Part shown: positions 32,125 to 40,021 of the stretch, in pieces
Layout: each line of letters begins with the position of its first letter
Numbering within the stretch: the first letter of the stretch is position 1
Origin: Hydrogenophaga flava NBRC 102514
Lineage (GTDB): Bacteria; Pseudomonadota; Gammaproteobacteria; Burkholderiales; Burkholderiaceae_C
Length of the DNA: 64,000 bases
Direction: 5' to 3'
Assembly: GCF_001571145.1 (NCBI RefSeq)
Contig: NZ_BCTF01000012.1
Span: 1-64,000 of the forward strand
Notes under the pieces: generated by a model
Told to the model about the DNA's origin: nothing
The model's database searches: none
Seen by the model: only the letters and a program-made list of their open reading frames with translations
Program-made: the position numbers and the translations under genes

Positions 32125-32910
32125 ATGCGCCGCCTCGTTCCCCTCTGCCTGCTCGTCCTGCTGCCCGCCATGGCCTGGGCCCAGGGCTTTGCCGCCTTCA
32201 TCTCGCCGCCACGCTTCGAGGTCCGGACGGCGGCCGGCCAGCCGCTGCGCCAGGTGCTGGAAATCCAGCACGTCGGCCGCGCCGCCGGCAACTACCGCAT
32301 CTACACCAACGACTGGACGCTCGATGCCGACCACCAGGTCGGGTTCACCAACGAGCTGGCCCCGGACAGCTGCCGCCCCTGGGTGGCGATCGAGCGGCGC
32401 GAGCTGACGCTGCAGCCCGGCGCCCGTTACCGCTACCGCTTCGAGATCGCACCGCCGGCCGGCACCCCGCCGCGCGAGTGCCGCTTCGCCATCATGGTCG
32501 AGGGCCTGGAGGCAGCCAAGGTCGAGGGCGCGGTCAGCTTCCCGGTGGGCGGGCGCATCGGCGTGATCGTCTACGCCGCCATCGGCGACGTGGCGCCGGC
32601 CCTGTCGATCGCCGGCACCGAAACCGGCCAGGTCAACGGCCAGCCCACCGCCATCGTGCAGGTGCGCAACACCGGCACCGCTACCGGCCGGCTCGAAGGC
32701 TTCCTGGACGCCACCGACGCCACGGGCCAGCGCGCCGAGATGTCGCCCGCCGACCTGCCCGTCCTGCCCGGCGAGACCCGCCGCATTGCCCTCACACCGG
32801 TGGCGGTAGACGGCAAGAGCGCCCCCACGCTGCGTTTTCCGGTCAAGGTCCGGGGCCAGCTGGAATCCGGCAAGAACAAGCTGCCGCTGGACGCGAGCTT
32901 CGCCCCATGA
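32125..32910 (+). CDS. periplasmic fimbrial-type assembly chaperone
   Basis: A 261-residue protein with signal peptide about 1-19 (AMAWA end) followed by two Ig-like domains. FAAFISPPRFEVRTAAGQPLRQVLEIQHVG with NYRIYTNDW fits the first domain of molecular/PapD-like chaperones of the extended family (P-R-F at the start of strand A, edge strand N-x-R). The second domain begins near TGRLEGFLDATD. Two cysteines occur (DSCRPW, RECRFA). It lacks the classic PapD signature and is nearer to the alternate or archaic chaperones. The barrel protein gene starts within its stop codon (ATGA). Role by position: escort of the secreted subunits encoded upstream to the barrel. Confidence 0.72.
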   Translation: MRRLVPLCLLVLLPAMAWAQGFAAFISPPRFEVRTAAGQPLRQVLEIQHVGRAAGNYRIYTNDWTLDADHQVGFTNELAPDSCRPWVAIERRELTLQPGARYRYRFEIAPPAGTPPRECRFAIMVEGLEAAKVEGAVSFPVGGRIGVIVYAAIGDVAPALSIAGTETGQVNGQPTAIVQVRNTGTATGRLEGFLDATDATGQRAEMSPADLPVLPGETRRIALTPVAVDGKSAPTLRFPVKVRGQLESGKNKLPLDASFAP

Positions 32911-34862
32911 CCCGGGGTGGGTGGCTGCTGGCAGGCGCCCTGGCGCTGGGCGCGGCCCCGGCGCTGGCGCAGACCGCAGCCAACACCCCCGCTGTGGCCC
33001 CCGCCCCCTACGAGGACCGGGTCATCGAGGGCCTGGCGCCGCTGGCCGACGAGAACGACGGACAGAACGACTACGACCGCGACGGCTGGCCGCGCTACCT
33101 GCGCCTGGAGACCCGGCTCGGCAACCAGGCCTTCGACACCTCGCGCCGCTCCCGCCTGGCCTACGCCCTGGAAGGCCTGATCGAAACACCCAACCACGGC
33201 ATGCTGTCGATGGACGGCAGCGTCTCGCCCAGCCCGCACGAATACACCCTGACGCTGCGCCAGCGCACCCTGCCGCTGCCCGGCGGCTGGACCGGCGACC
33301 ACGACCTGGGCGTGATCACCGCCCCCGCCACCGACCTCTCGCGCCTGCCCTCGCGCATCCTGCTGCCCAACACCCAGCTGCGCGGGCTCAGCGGCCAGTG
33401 GACCCACACCGGACAGGGGCTGCAGCTGCTGGCCGCCGGCGGTGAACCCGGCCAGCTCACCAGCCAGCCGGTGACCGGCTTCCAGGGCCTGGGCGGGCGG
33501 CGCCACCTGGCCGGCGCGCAGTGGCGCAGCCCCGGCGCGCGCGCCACCGAACCCGACGGCTGGACGCTCGCCCTGCAGCACGAACGCGCCACCGATGTGC
33601 TCACCAGCGCCACGCAGGACAACCCCTCGGGGCGCACCGACGCCGACGCCAGCCACCTGGCCCTGCGGCGGGACAGCGCCAGCCACCGCAGCCAGGCCCA
33701 GCTGGTGAGCAGCCGCACCGGCGCGGGCGGCGTGAGCGCGCAGGGGGCCTGGATCGACAGCGAATGGGACGAGGGGCCGCGCCAGCACGGCCTGAGCCTG
33801 TACCGGCTCGACCCCGGTCTGAGCTGGGCCGCACAGGCCATGCCGTCCGACGTGCAGGGCGCCACCCTGCGCAGCCAGTGGCGCACCCGGCAGTGGTCCG
33901 CAGAAGCCTCCTACGACTGGCTGCGCTCGGTCAGCGGCCGGGTGGGCAACGGCAGCTACGCCTCGGCCAGCGCGCGCTGGCGCATCGACCGGGACAACCA
34001 GTTCAGCGCCGGCGCCGCGCTGCGCCGCTTCGACGGCCAGGCCTGGAACAGCTTCGCCGACTGGCGCCGCGCCAACGACTGGGGCCAGAGCGGGTGGCGG
34101 CTCGAACTGGCCGGGGGCGCCGACCTGCAGGGCCCCGCGCGGGTGCTGAGCTACGACCAGGAATGGGACGTGCCGCTGGGCTGGACCCTCTCGTCCACCC
34201 TGGGCGTCGGCCGCTATGCCGCGGCCCAGGACCGCGACAACTTCTGGTCCGGGGCGCTGGCGCTGCAGGCCCCGCTGAGCAACGGCACCGACCTGCGCGG
34301 CCAGCTCGGCACCGAGCGGCGCGACAACGGCCAGCAGCGCCACAACCTGAACCTGGGCGCCCAGTGGCGCCTGAACCGCCACTGGAGCATCAGCGGGCAG
34401 TACACCCGCGCGATCGGCCAGGCGCCGGTGCGCCAGCCGCTGGACCCGCTGGCGCCGCTGCCCACGGCCACCACCGGCAACAGCGACCGCAGCTTCCTGC
34501 TGGTGCTGCGGTTCGAGGACGAGGCCGGCAGCCGCGATGTGCCGCTGGGCGGCCGGCCCCAGGAGGGCGGCGGCCGCATCGAAGGCGTCGTCTACTTCGA
34601 CGCCAACGCCAGCGGCACGCAGGACGCCAACGAAACCGGGGTGCCCGGCGTCACCGTCGCGCTGGACAACCGGTACGCGGTGCGCACCGACGCCCAGGGC
34701 CGCTTCAGCTTCCCCTTCGTGGCCGCCGGCCCGCGCACGGTGAGCGTGCGCAACGACACCCTGCCCCTGCCCTGGAGCGTGGTCGACGACGGGCAGGTCA
34801 CGATTGACCTGCGCCTGCGCGAGACCACCCGCCTGAGCCTGCCGGTGCAGCGGCCCCGCTGA
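32907..34862 (+). CDS. usher-like outer-membrane barrel with C-terminal SdrD_B-like domain
   Basis: A 651-residue protein: signal peptide about 1-21 (ALA end), a short periplasmic N-terminus with acidic ADENDGQNDYDRDGWPRYL, then long alternating hydrophobic/hydrophilic strands (about 60-535) rich in aromatic residues, typical of an outer-membrane beta-barrel. The last 100 residues form an SdrD_B/Cna_B-type Ig domain: GRIEGVVYFDANASG, DANETGVPGVTVALDN and AQGRFSFPFVAAG. It is shorter than FimD-type ushers (about 800) and I see no recognisable usher plug. By gene order after two subunits and a chaperone it most likely forms the secretion pore, while the SdrD_B domain could act like the usher C-terminal domain. 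Starts in the chaperone stop codon (ATGA). Confidence 0.7.
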   Translation: MTRGGWLLAGALALGAAPALAQTAANTPAVAPAPYEDRVIEGLAPLADENDGQNDYDRDGWPRYLRLETRLGNQAFDTSRRSRLAYALEGLIETPNHGMLSMDGSVSPSPHEYTLTLRQRTLPLPGGWTGDHDLGVITAPATDLSRLPSRILLPNTQLRGLSGQWTHTGQGLQLLAAGGEPGQLTSQPVTGFQGLGGRRHLAGAQWRSPGARATEPDGWTLALQHERATDVLTSATQDNPSGRTDADASHLALRRDSASHRSQAQLVSSRTGAGGVSAQGAWIDSEWDEGPRQHGLSLYRLDPGLSWAAQAMPSDVQGATLRSQWRTRQWSAEASYDWLRSVSGRVGNGSYASASARWRIDRDNQFSAGAALRRFDGQAWNSFADWRRANDWGQSGWRLELAGGADLQGPARVLSYDQEWDVPLGWTLSSTLGVGRYAAAQDRDNFWSGALALQAPLSNGTDLRGQLGTERRDNGQQRHNLNLGAQWRLNRHWSISGQYTRAIGQAPVRQPLDPLAPLPTATTGNSDRSFLLVLRFEDEAGSRDVPLGGRPQEGGGRIEGVVYFDANASGTQDANETGVPGVTVALDNRYAVRTDAQGRFSFPFVAAGPRTVSVRNDTLPLPWSVVDDGQVTIDLRLRETTRLSLPVQRPR

Positions 34863-34916
34863 CGCCGCGCGTCAGGAAGCGGTCAAGTCCGCGGCCGCAG
34901 CGCCGATACAGCGGGC

Positions 34917-35396
34917 ATGAAGCCCGCACACCGCCGCCTGTCCGCCCTGGCTGTCAGCCTGGGCCTGGTGCTGGCCCCCGCGGCCAGCCAGGGGGAGGCA
35001 CAGATCACGACCCTGGCGCCCGCCACCAGCGGGGCCCTGGACTTCCGCATCGTCATCCCCCCGGTGATGCGCGTGCTGGAAAACAGCCACCCGCCGCAGC
35101 TCACCAGCGGCGCCGACGGCTCGCTCGGCGGCCAGCAGCGCCTGGTGGTGCTCTCCAACATGAAGCGGGGCTTCTGCGTCACCTTGCGGCTGCGCTCACC
35201 GGACGTCGAGCAGTGGCAGGTGCGGGCCGACCCCGAACCCGGCGTGACCCTGCAGCCGGCGGGCCAGGCCTACCGCCTGTGCAGCGACCGCCCCGGGCGC
35301 TACACCATGGTGCTGCAACACCAGTTCGGCGCGCCGGCCCATGCCCCCGGCGCCGCCCAGGTCTGGCCGGTGCAGACCGACATCACGGCCATCTGA
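34917..35396 (+). CDS. secreted subunit-like protein at the end of the chaperone-usher-like cluster
   Basis: A 159-residue secreted protein, signal peptide about 1-27. The mature start LDFRIVIPPVMRVLE repeats the LDFRIV-x-P-x-V element of the subunit encoded at 30345, so it belongs to the same family group. Two cysteines (GFCVTLRL, RLCSDRPGRY) may form a disulfide. It ends WPVQTDITAI and lacks the NGRVTYT tail of the two upstream subunits. Possible tip adhesin or usher cap; that is inference. It is separated by 54 bases from the barrel gene. Confidence 0.68.
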   Translation: MKPAHRRLSALAVSLGLVLAPAASQGEAQITTLAPATSGALDFRIVIPPVMRVLENSHPPQLTSGADGSLGGQQRLVVLSNMKRGFCVTLRLRSPDVEQWQVRADPEPGVTLQPAGQAYRLCSDRPGRYTMVLQHQFGAPAHAPGAAQVWPVQTDITAI

Positions 35397-35406
35397 GTCG
35401 GCGCAG

Positions 35407-35451
35407 GCCCGCCGCGGCGGGCGATGGAGTGCCGGGCCACCGGCCACTCCA
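35407..35451 (+). terminator. two adjacent hairpins ending the chaperone-usher-like operon
   Basis: A perfect 16-base palindrome GCCCGCCGCGGCGGGC at 35407-35422, then TGGAGTG (35425-35431) pairing with CACTCCA (35445-35451) around an inner CCGG/CCGG pair. The sequence after it, ACTCTTGTTTGC, is T-rich for this genome. The first hairpin begins 10 bases after the stop codon at 35396. Good terminator candidate. The rest of the gap up to 35658 shows no gene. Confidence 0.5.
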
Positions 35452-35658
35452 CGCAACTCTTGTTTGCAATCGAAACAGCGCCACCCGCACGCAAAGTCGG
35501 TGTGCCATGATCGCGCGCAGTCAAAAGACCACAGCGCCGTTTCTTGGCCTTGGTCTTGCTTCTCCTGCCGTGCCCGCTGCGCACGGGCCTCGACACACGG
35601 ACGCGCCCGCACGTCCACAACCGGCTGGCGCGCAGGAGCTCAGGGAAACCAGGAACAC

Positions 35659-36510
35659 ATGGACATCAACCACACCCCCCCTTGCGCCACCGCAACCCCG
35701 GCCCACCCGCGGCACCGCAGACCTTCTGCCCGGCTGTGGGCGCTGCTGGGCCCGGTCGTCGTGGGCACGGCCTTCGCCCAGGCCCCCCAGCAACCGCCGC
35801 TGCAGGAACCGCTGCAGACCCCGGTGGACAGCAGCCGGCAGCCGTCCCAGTCCGTGGCCCCCGAGAGCGCGCCGGCCATCGGCGCCACGACGGACACGAA
35901 GCCCGCCCCCGCACCGGGCGAGATGGCGCCGCTGAACTCGCTGGCCGGCGTCACCCCGGACTACCGCATCGGCGCCAACGACCTGCTGGAATTCGACGTG
36001 TTCGGCGTGCCCGACATGAAGCGCTCGGTGCGGGTGAACGCCACCGGCGCGGTGTCGCTGCCGCTGATCGGCTCGGTGCAGCTGGCCGGGCTGACGGCCC
36101 AGCAAGCCGAGGCCCTGCTGGCCAGCAAGTACCGCGAGAACTACCTCCAGAACCCGCAGGTCTCGCTGTTCATCAAGGAGTTCACCACCCAGCGCATCAC
36201 CATCGAGGGGGCGGTGGCCAAGCCGGGCATCTACCCTGTGACGGGGTCGCTCACGCTGCTGCGCGCCCTCGCGCTGGCCGGTGGTGGTGCGCAGTACGCC
36301 GAGCTCAATGAGATCATGCTGTTCCGCAACACCCGGGGCCAGCCGTCCGAGCCGGCGGTGTTCGACCTGGACAAGATCCGCTCCGGCGAGGTGCCCGACC
36401 CCGCCATCCAGTCCGACGACGTGATCGTGGTCAAGCGCAACGCCAAGCGCACCGCGCTGCGGGACTCGCTGTTCCGCGACATCCTCGACACCCTGAACCC
36501 GTTCAAGTGA
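35659..36510 (+). CDS. polysaccharide export outer-membrane protein (OPX/Wza family)
   Basis: A 283-residue OPX protein. Signal peptide about 20-40 (LWALLGPVVVGTAFAQ) preceded by a long, basic N-region; no lipobox cysteine is visible, unlike Wza. The polysaccharide export domain (about 98-190) shows YRIGANDLLEFDVFGVPDM and GAVSLPLIGSVQLAGLTAQQ, followed by a SLBB domain (VAKPGIYPVTGSLTLLRALALAGG, about 190-215). Wza has 379 residues and a C-terminal amphipathic helix; this protein is shorter. ATG at 35659 has AGGA at 8 bases. It opens the exopolysaccharide cluster but is followed by a 381-base gap with its own promoter-like elements. Confidence 0.92.
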   Translation: MDINHTPPCATATPAHPRHRRPSARLWALLGPVVVGTAFAQAPQQPPLQEPLQTPVDSSRQPSQSVAPESAPAIGATTDTKPAPAPGEMAPLNSLAGVTPDYRIGANDLLEFDVFGVPDMKRSVRVNATGAVSLPLIGSVQLAGLTAQQAEALLASKYRENYLQNPQVSLFIKEFTTQRITIEGAVAKPGIYPVTGSLTLLRALALAGGGAQYAELNEIMLFRNTRGQPSEPAVFDLDKIRSGEVPDPAIQSDDVIVVKRNAKRTALRDSLFRDILDTLNPFK

Positions 36511-36891
36511 CGCGGCCCGGGCACCACGCCGTGCCCGCTGCCCGCCCTCGCCCCCGCCGACGCACCAATTGACGGAGCGGCGCCCGCAATGGGGGCCAAA
36601 ACGTGTTTTTTTGCACGGTTTTTGGGTGACACAGACCCGCTGCCAGCCGGCGGGTCTGGTGCATTTCCGACCGTTTGTCGGCTCGCAGACCGGGCCCGAC
36701 CAGCACTCCAGCGCCAAAGCCCATCGTTTTCCCTGTCAGAACGATGTGTTACTCAAGTTGCATGCTGCATTGCAGCAAATTGAGCCTTATTCACCAATAC
36801 TGCTATCACTCCGGCAGCAAACTGGCCTGAAGCTTGCTGTTTCCTGGAGGTCCTCCCCCCCGCCCACTGGTCCGCTGGACAACGAGGTGCC
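36511..36891 (+). promoter_or_regulatory. 381-base leader of the exopolysaccharide operon
   Basis: No protein gene in this stretch. It holds a 9-bp hairpin CAGACCCGC/GCGGGTCTG (36632-36640 and 36650-36658, 9-base loop), an inverted repeat CATCGTT/AACGATG (36722-36728 and 36740-36746), a tight dyad TGCTGCA-T-TGCAGCA (36763-36777) and a sigma-54-like element (36823-36838). The stretch 36700-36850 is visibly less G+C-rich than the coding DNA on both sides. The first hairpin may end the upstream transcript; the two dyads are plausible activator sites. Confidence 0.55.
36823..36838 (+). promoter_or_regulatory. sigma-54 (-24/-12) promoter candidate
   Basis: TGGCCTGAAGCTTGCT: the GG and GC dinucleotides are exactly 10 bases apart, as sigma-54 requires, with TTGCT in the -12 element and CTGGC in the -24 element; it deviates from TGGCACG at two positions. 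A start near 36850 would leave a leader of about 42 bases before the ATG at 36892, where GAGG lies 5 bases upstream. Confidence 0.45.
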
Positions 36892-38472
36892 ATGAACGCC
36901 CTTCCATCGCCTTTGCCGCAGGTTTCGCCAGCCCACAAACCCTCCACCGAGGGCGCCGGCGACACCGTTGTCTCGATGTACAACGAGCACGACCTGGCGC
37001 GCAGCCTTGCGCCCTGGGCCAAGCTCGGCCAGCGCCAGCGCTGGGTCGGCGCCCGGCTGATGCTCACAGACCTCGGCGTGCTGTGGTGCTGCTTCGTCGC
37101 GGGCCGCCTGCCGGCCTGGCTGCGCGGCGAGGCCACTCTGCCGCAGGCCCTGAACGTCTGGTGGGCGGACAACGGCCAGCTGCGCCTCACCCTGTTCATG
37201 GTGATCGCGCTGGCCATGATCGGCTGGATGGGCGCCGTCCAGGGCCACTACTCCGCCCACCGCCGCAAGCCCTGGTGGGGCGAGGCGCGCCAGATCATCC
37301 AGGTGGTGATGTGCGCCGCGCTGATCGACGCCATGATCATCTACACCGCCCAGTGGCCGCTGTCGCGCCTCTGGACTGGCGCCACCTGGGCGCTCATTCT
37401 GGTGAGCCTGCCGCTGGCGCGCCTGGCCATCCGCCAGCGCCTGCTGCGCGCCGGCCTGCTGACCCAGCCCTATGTGCTCATCGGCCACCCCGACGACGTC
37501 GAGAAGGCCGCCACCGCCCTCGCCAGCGAACCCCTGCTGGGCTACCACCCCGTGGCGGTGGTATGCCCCCACCCGGGCGAGCGCCTGGTGGCGTTCAAGA
37601 ACGGGCAGGTGGTGGCGCCCACCGCGCTCACGCCAGCCGTCCGGGAGTTCCTGGCCCGGCCCGGTGACTACCAGCTGGTCGGCGTGCTCGGCATCCGCGA
37701 CAACAACTGGCTGCGCGAGCTCTCGCAGGAGCTCATGCACACCCGCGACGACCTCGTGATGGTGCCGGCCCTGGGCGACCTGCCGATGTACGGCATGGAG
37801 GTGTCCCACCTCTTCAGCCACGACGTGCTGTTCCTGCGCGCCCGCAACAACCTGCACCGCCGGGGGCCGCAGTTCCTCAAGCGGACCATGGACATCGTCG
37901 GTTCGGCCTCGCTGCTGCTTGCGCTCTCGCCCCTGTTCGCGTATTTCGCCTGGAAGATCTCCCGCGACGGCGGCAGCCCCTTCTTCGGCCATGTGCGCGT
38001 CGGGCAGCACGGCAAGCCGTTCAAGTGCTACAAGTTCCGCTCCATGGTGGTCAACGCCCAGGAGGAGCTGAAGAAGCTGCTGGCGAGCGACCCGGCCGCC
38101 CGCGCCGAGTGGGAGCGGGACTTCAAGCTCCGCAACGACCCGCGCATCAGCAAGATCGGCGCCTTTCTGCGCCGCACCAGCCTGGACGAACTGCCCCAGC
38201 TCTGGAACGTGCTGGTCGGCGAGATGAGCCTGGTGGGCCCGCGCCCCCTCATCCACGACGAGCTGGCGCGCTACGGCAAGGACGTCGTCTATTACCTGAC
38301 CTCCCGCCCCGGCATGACCGGCCTCTGGCAGGTGAGCGGGCGCAGCGACACCACCTACGGCTCCCGCATCCGCTTCGACGCCTGGTACGTGCGCAACTGG
38401 TCGCTCTGGTACGACCTCGTGATCATGCTGCGCACCGTGCGGGTGGTGCTCAAGCAGGAGGGCGCCGTCTGA
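36892..38472 (+). CDS. undecaprenyl-phosphate hexose-1-phosphate transferase (WbaP-like)
   Basis: A 526-residue initiating glycosyltransferase. N-terminal part has four hydrophobic helices (about 55-75, 95-117, 135-160, 160-178), then a soluble CoA-binding-like domain (VLIGHPDDVEKAATAL, about 195-300), one helix at about 338-358 (VGSASLLLALSPLFAYFAW) and the bacterial sugar transferase domain: FGHVRVGQHGKPFKCYKFRSM, RRTSLDELPQLWNVLVGEMS, LVGPRPL and RPGMTGLWQVSGRS. It attaches galactose- or glucose-1-phosphate to undecaprenyl phosphate to start each repeat unit. The topology is that of WbaP, not the shorter PglC type. Confidence 0.94.
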   Translation: MNALPSPLPQVSPAHKPSTEGAGDTVVSMYNEHDLARSLAPWAKLGQRQRWVGARLMLTDLGVLWCCFVAGRLPAWLRGEATLPQALNVWWADNGQLRLTLFMVIALAMIGWMGAVQGHYSAHRRKPWWGEARQIIQVVMCAALIDAMIIYTAQWPLSRLWTGATWALILVSLPLARLAIRQRLLRAGLLTQPYVLIGHPDDVEKAATALASEPLLGYHPVAVVCPHPGERLVAFKNGQVVAPTALTPAVREFLARPGDYQLVGVLGIRDNNWLRELSQELMHTRDDLVMVPALGDLPMYGMEVSHLFSHDVLFLRARNNLHRRGPQFLKRTMDIVGSASLLLALSPLFAYFAWKISRDGGSPFFGHVRVGQHGKPFKCYKFRSMVVNAQEELKKLLASDPAARAEWERDFKLRNDPRISKIGAFLRRTSLDELPQLWNVLVGEMSLVGPRPLIHDELARYGKDVVYYLTSRPGMTGLWQVSGRSDTTYGSRIRFDAWYVRNWSLWYDLVIMLRTVRVVLKQEGAV

Positions 38473-38536
38473 ACCCGCACCCGCGCCCGGCCCCGCCCGC
38501 GACACCGCTTTCATCCACCCTGACCTGCACCGCACC

Positions 38537-40021
38537 ATGATCACTCCCGTCATCCTCTGCGGCGGCTCCGGCACCCGCCTGTGGCCGCTGAGCCGCAAAA
38601 GTTTTCCCAAGCAGTTCGTGCCGCTGATCGAGGGCCAGAGCCTGCTGCAGCTCACCCTGCAGCGGGTGGCCGGCCTCGGGCCGCAGCTCATGGTGGTGGC
38701 GTCCGAGGGCCACCGCTTCATGGTCGCCGACGCGCTGCGCGGGGTACCGGCGGGCACCCAGGCCATCCTTGAGCCATCCAGCCGCAACACGGCGGCGGCC
38801 ATGGCCCTGGCCGCGCTGCAGGCCACCGACAACGGCCAGCCCGAGGCGCTGCTGCTGTTCTGCCCGGCCGACCAGCACATCCCCGACAGCGCGGCCTTCG
38901 CGCGCACGGTGAACGACGGCGTGGCCGCGGCCGAAAGCGGCGCCATCGTCACCTTCGGTATCGTGCCCAGCTTCCCCAGCACCGCCTACGGCTACATCCG
39001 CCAAGGCCTGCAGCGCCCGGACGGCGCGCTGCAGGTGCAGCGCTTCATCGAGAAGCCGCAGGCCGAGGCCGCGCAGGCGCTGCTGCTGGGCGGTGGCGTG
39101 CTCTGGAACGCCGGCATCTTTCTCTGCCGCGCCAGCGTGCTCCTGCAGGCGCTGGAGCGCCATGCCCCCGACATCCTGGCCAGCTGCCGCAAGGCCCTGC
39201 CCGCGCCGCCCGCCGCGATGACGCCGCCGGCGCCGGGTACGGCGCCGCAGTGGATCACCCCCAGCGCCCCCGAGTTCGCGGCCTGCCGTTCGCAGAGCAT
39301 CGACTACGCGGTCATGGAACACCACGACGACGTGGCCGTGGTGCCCTACCCGGGCGCCTGGAGCGACGTGGGCAGCTGGAACGCCGTGGCCGACCTGACC
39401 CCCGCCGACGCCGACGGTAACCGCGTGCAGGGCCAGGGCCTGACCCACCTGGCGCACGACACCTTCATCCACGCGCCCCACCGGCCGGTGGTCGCGCTGG
39501 GCACCCGGGACCTGCTGATCATCGACACGCCCGACGCGCTGCTGGTGGCCCACAAGGACTGCGTCGAACAGGTCAAGGACATCGTCGCGAAGCTGCAGGA
39601 CCTGCAGCGCACCGAGGCCCTGACCCACCGCAAGGTGGCCCGCCCCTGGGGCTGGTACGACAGCATCGACCTGGGCGAGCGCTTCCAGGTCAAGCGCATC
39701 GGCGTCAAGCCCGGCGCCAGCCTGAGCCTGCAGATGCACCACCACCGCGCCGAACACTGGATCGTGGTCAAGGGCACGGCCGAGGTCACGCGCGGCCAGG
39801 ACACCTTCCTGCTGTCGGAGAACCAGTCCACCTACATCCCGGTGGGCGAGCTGCACCGCCTGCACAACCCCGGCAAGATGGAACTCGAGATAATCGAGGT
39901 GCAGTCGGGCAGCTACCTGGGCGAAGACGACATCGTGCGCTTCGAAGACAGCTACGGACGCGCCACCGCGCCCCGGGCCACACCGCCCGACACGCCGCTG
40001 CGGGCCGTTGCCAGCCGATGA
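38537..40021 (+). CDS. manC: mannose-1-phosphate guanylyltransferase / mannose-6-phosphate isomerase
   Basis: A 494-residue bifunctional enzyme supplying GDP-mannose. Nucleotidyltransferase domain about 1-285: VILCGGSGTRLWPLSRKSFP, NTAAAMALAAL, FCPADQHI, and FIEKPQ. Type II phosphomannose isomerase cupin about 340-475: RPWGWYDSIDLGERFQVKRI, LSLQMHHHRAEHWIVVKGTAEV and the metal-binding His residues, ending IEVQSGSYLGEDDIVRFEDSYGR. Its end overlaps the next glycosyltransferase by 4 bases. It implies mannose, or a sugar made from GDP-mannose, in the polymer. Confidence 0.95.
   Translation: MITPVILCGGSGTRLWPLSRKSFPKQFVPLIEGQSLLQLTLQRVAGLGPQLMVVASEGHRFMVADALRGVPAGTQAILEPSSRNTAAAMALAALQATDNGQPEALLLFCPADQHIPDSAAFARTVNDGVAAAESGAIVTFGIVPSFPSTAYGYIRQGLQRPDGALQVQRFIEKPQAEAAQALLLGGGVLWNAGIFLCRASVLLQALERHAPDILASCRKALPAPPAAMTPPAPGTAPQWITPSAPEFAACRSQSIDYAVMEHHDDVAVVPYPGAWSDVGSWNAVADLTPADADGNRVQGQGLTHLAHDTFIHAPHRPVVALGTRDLLIIDTPDALLVAHKDCVEQVKDIVAKLQDLQRTEALTHRKVARPWGWYDSIDLGERFQVKRIGVKPGASLSLQMHHHRAEHWIVVKGTAEVTRGQDTFLLSENQSTYIPVGELHRLHNPGKMELEIIEVQSGSYLGEDDIVRFEDSYGRATAPRATPPDTPLRAVASR

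Noticed and set aside
31782-32906. In-frame upstream extension of the barrel protein through the chaperone gene
   Set aside because: The extension is Arg/Pro-rich and lies over the chaperone and small secreted protein genes; the ATG at 32907 starts a proper signal peptide and overlaps the chaperone stop as ATGA.
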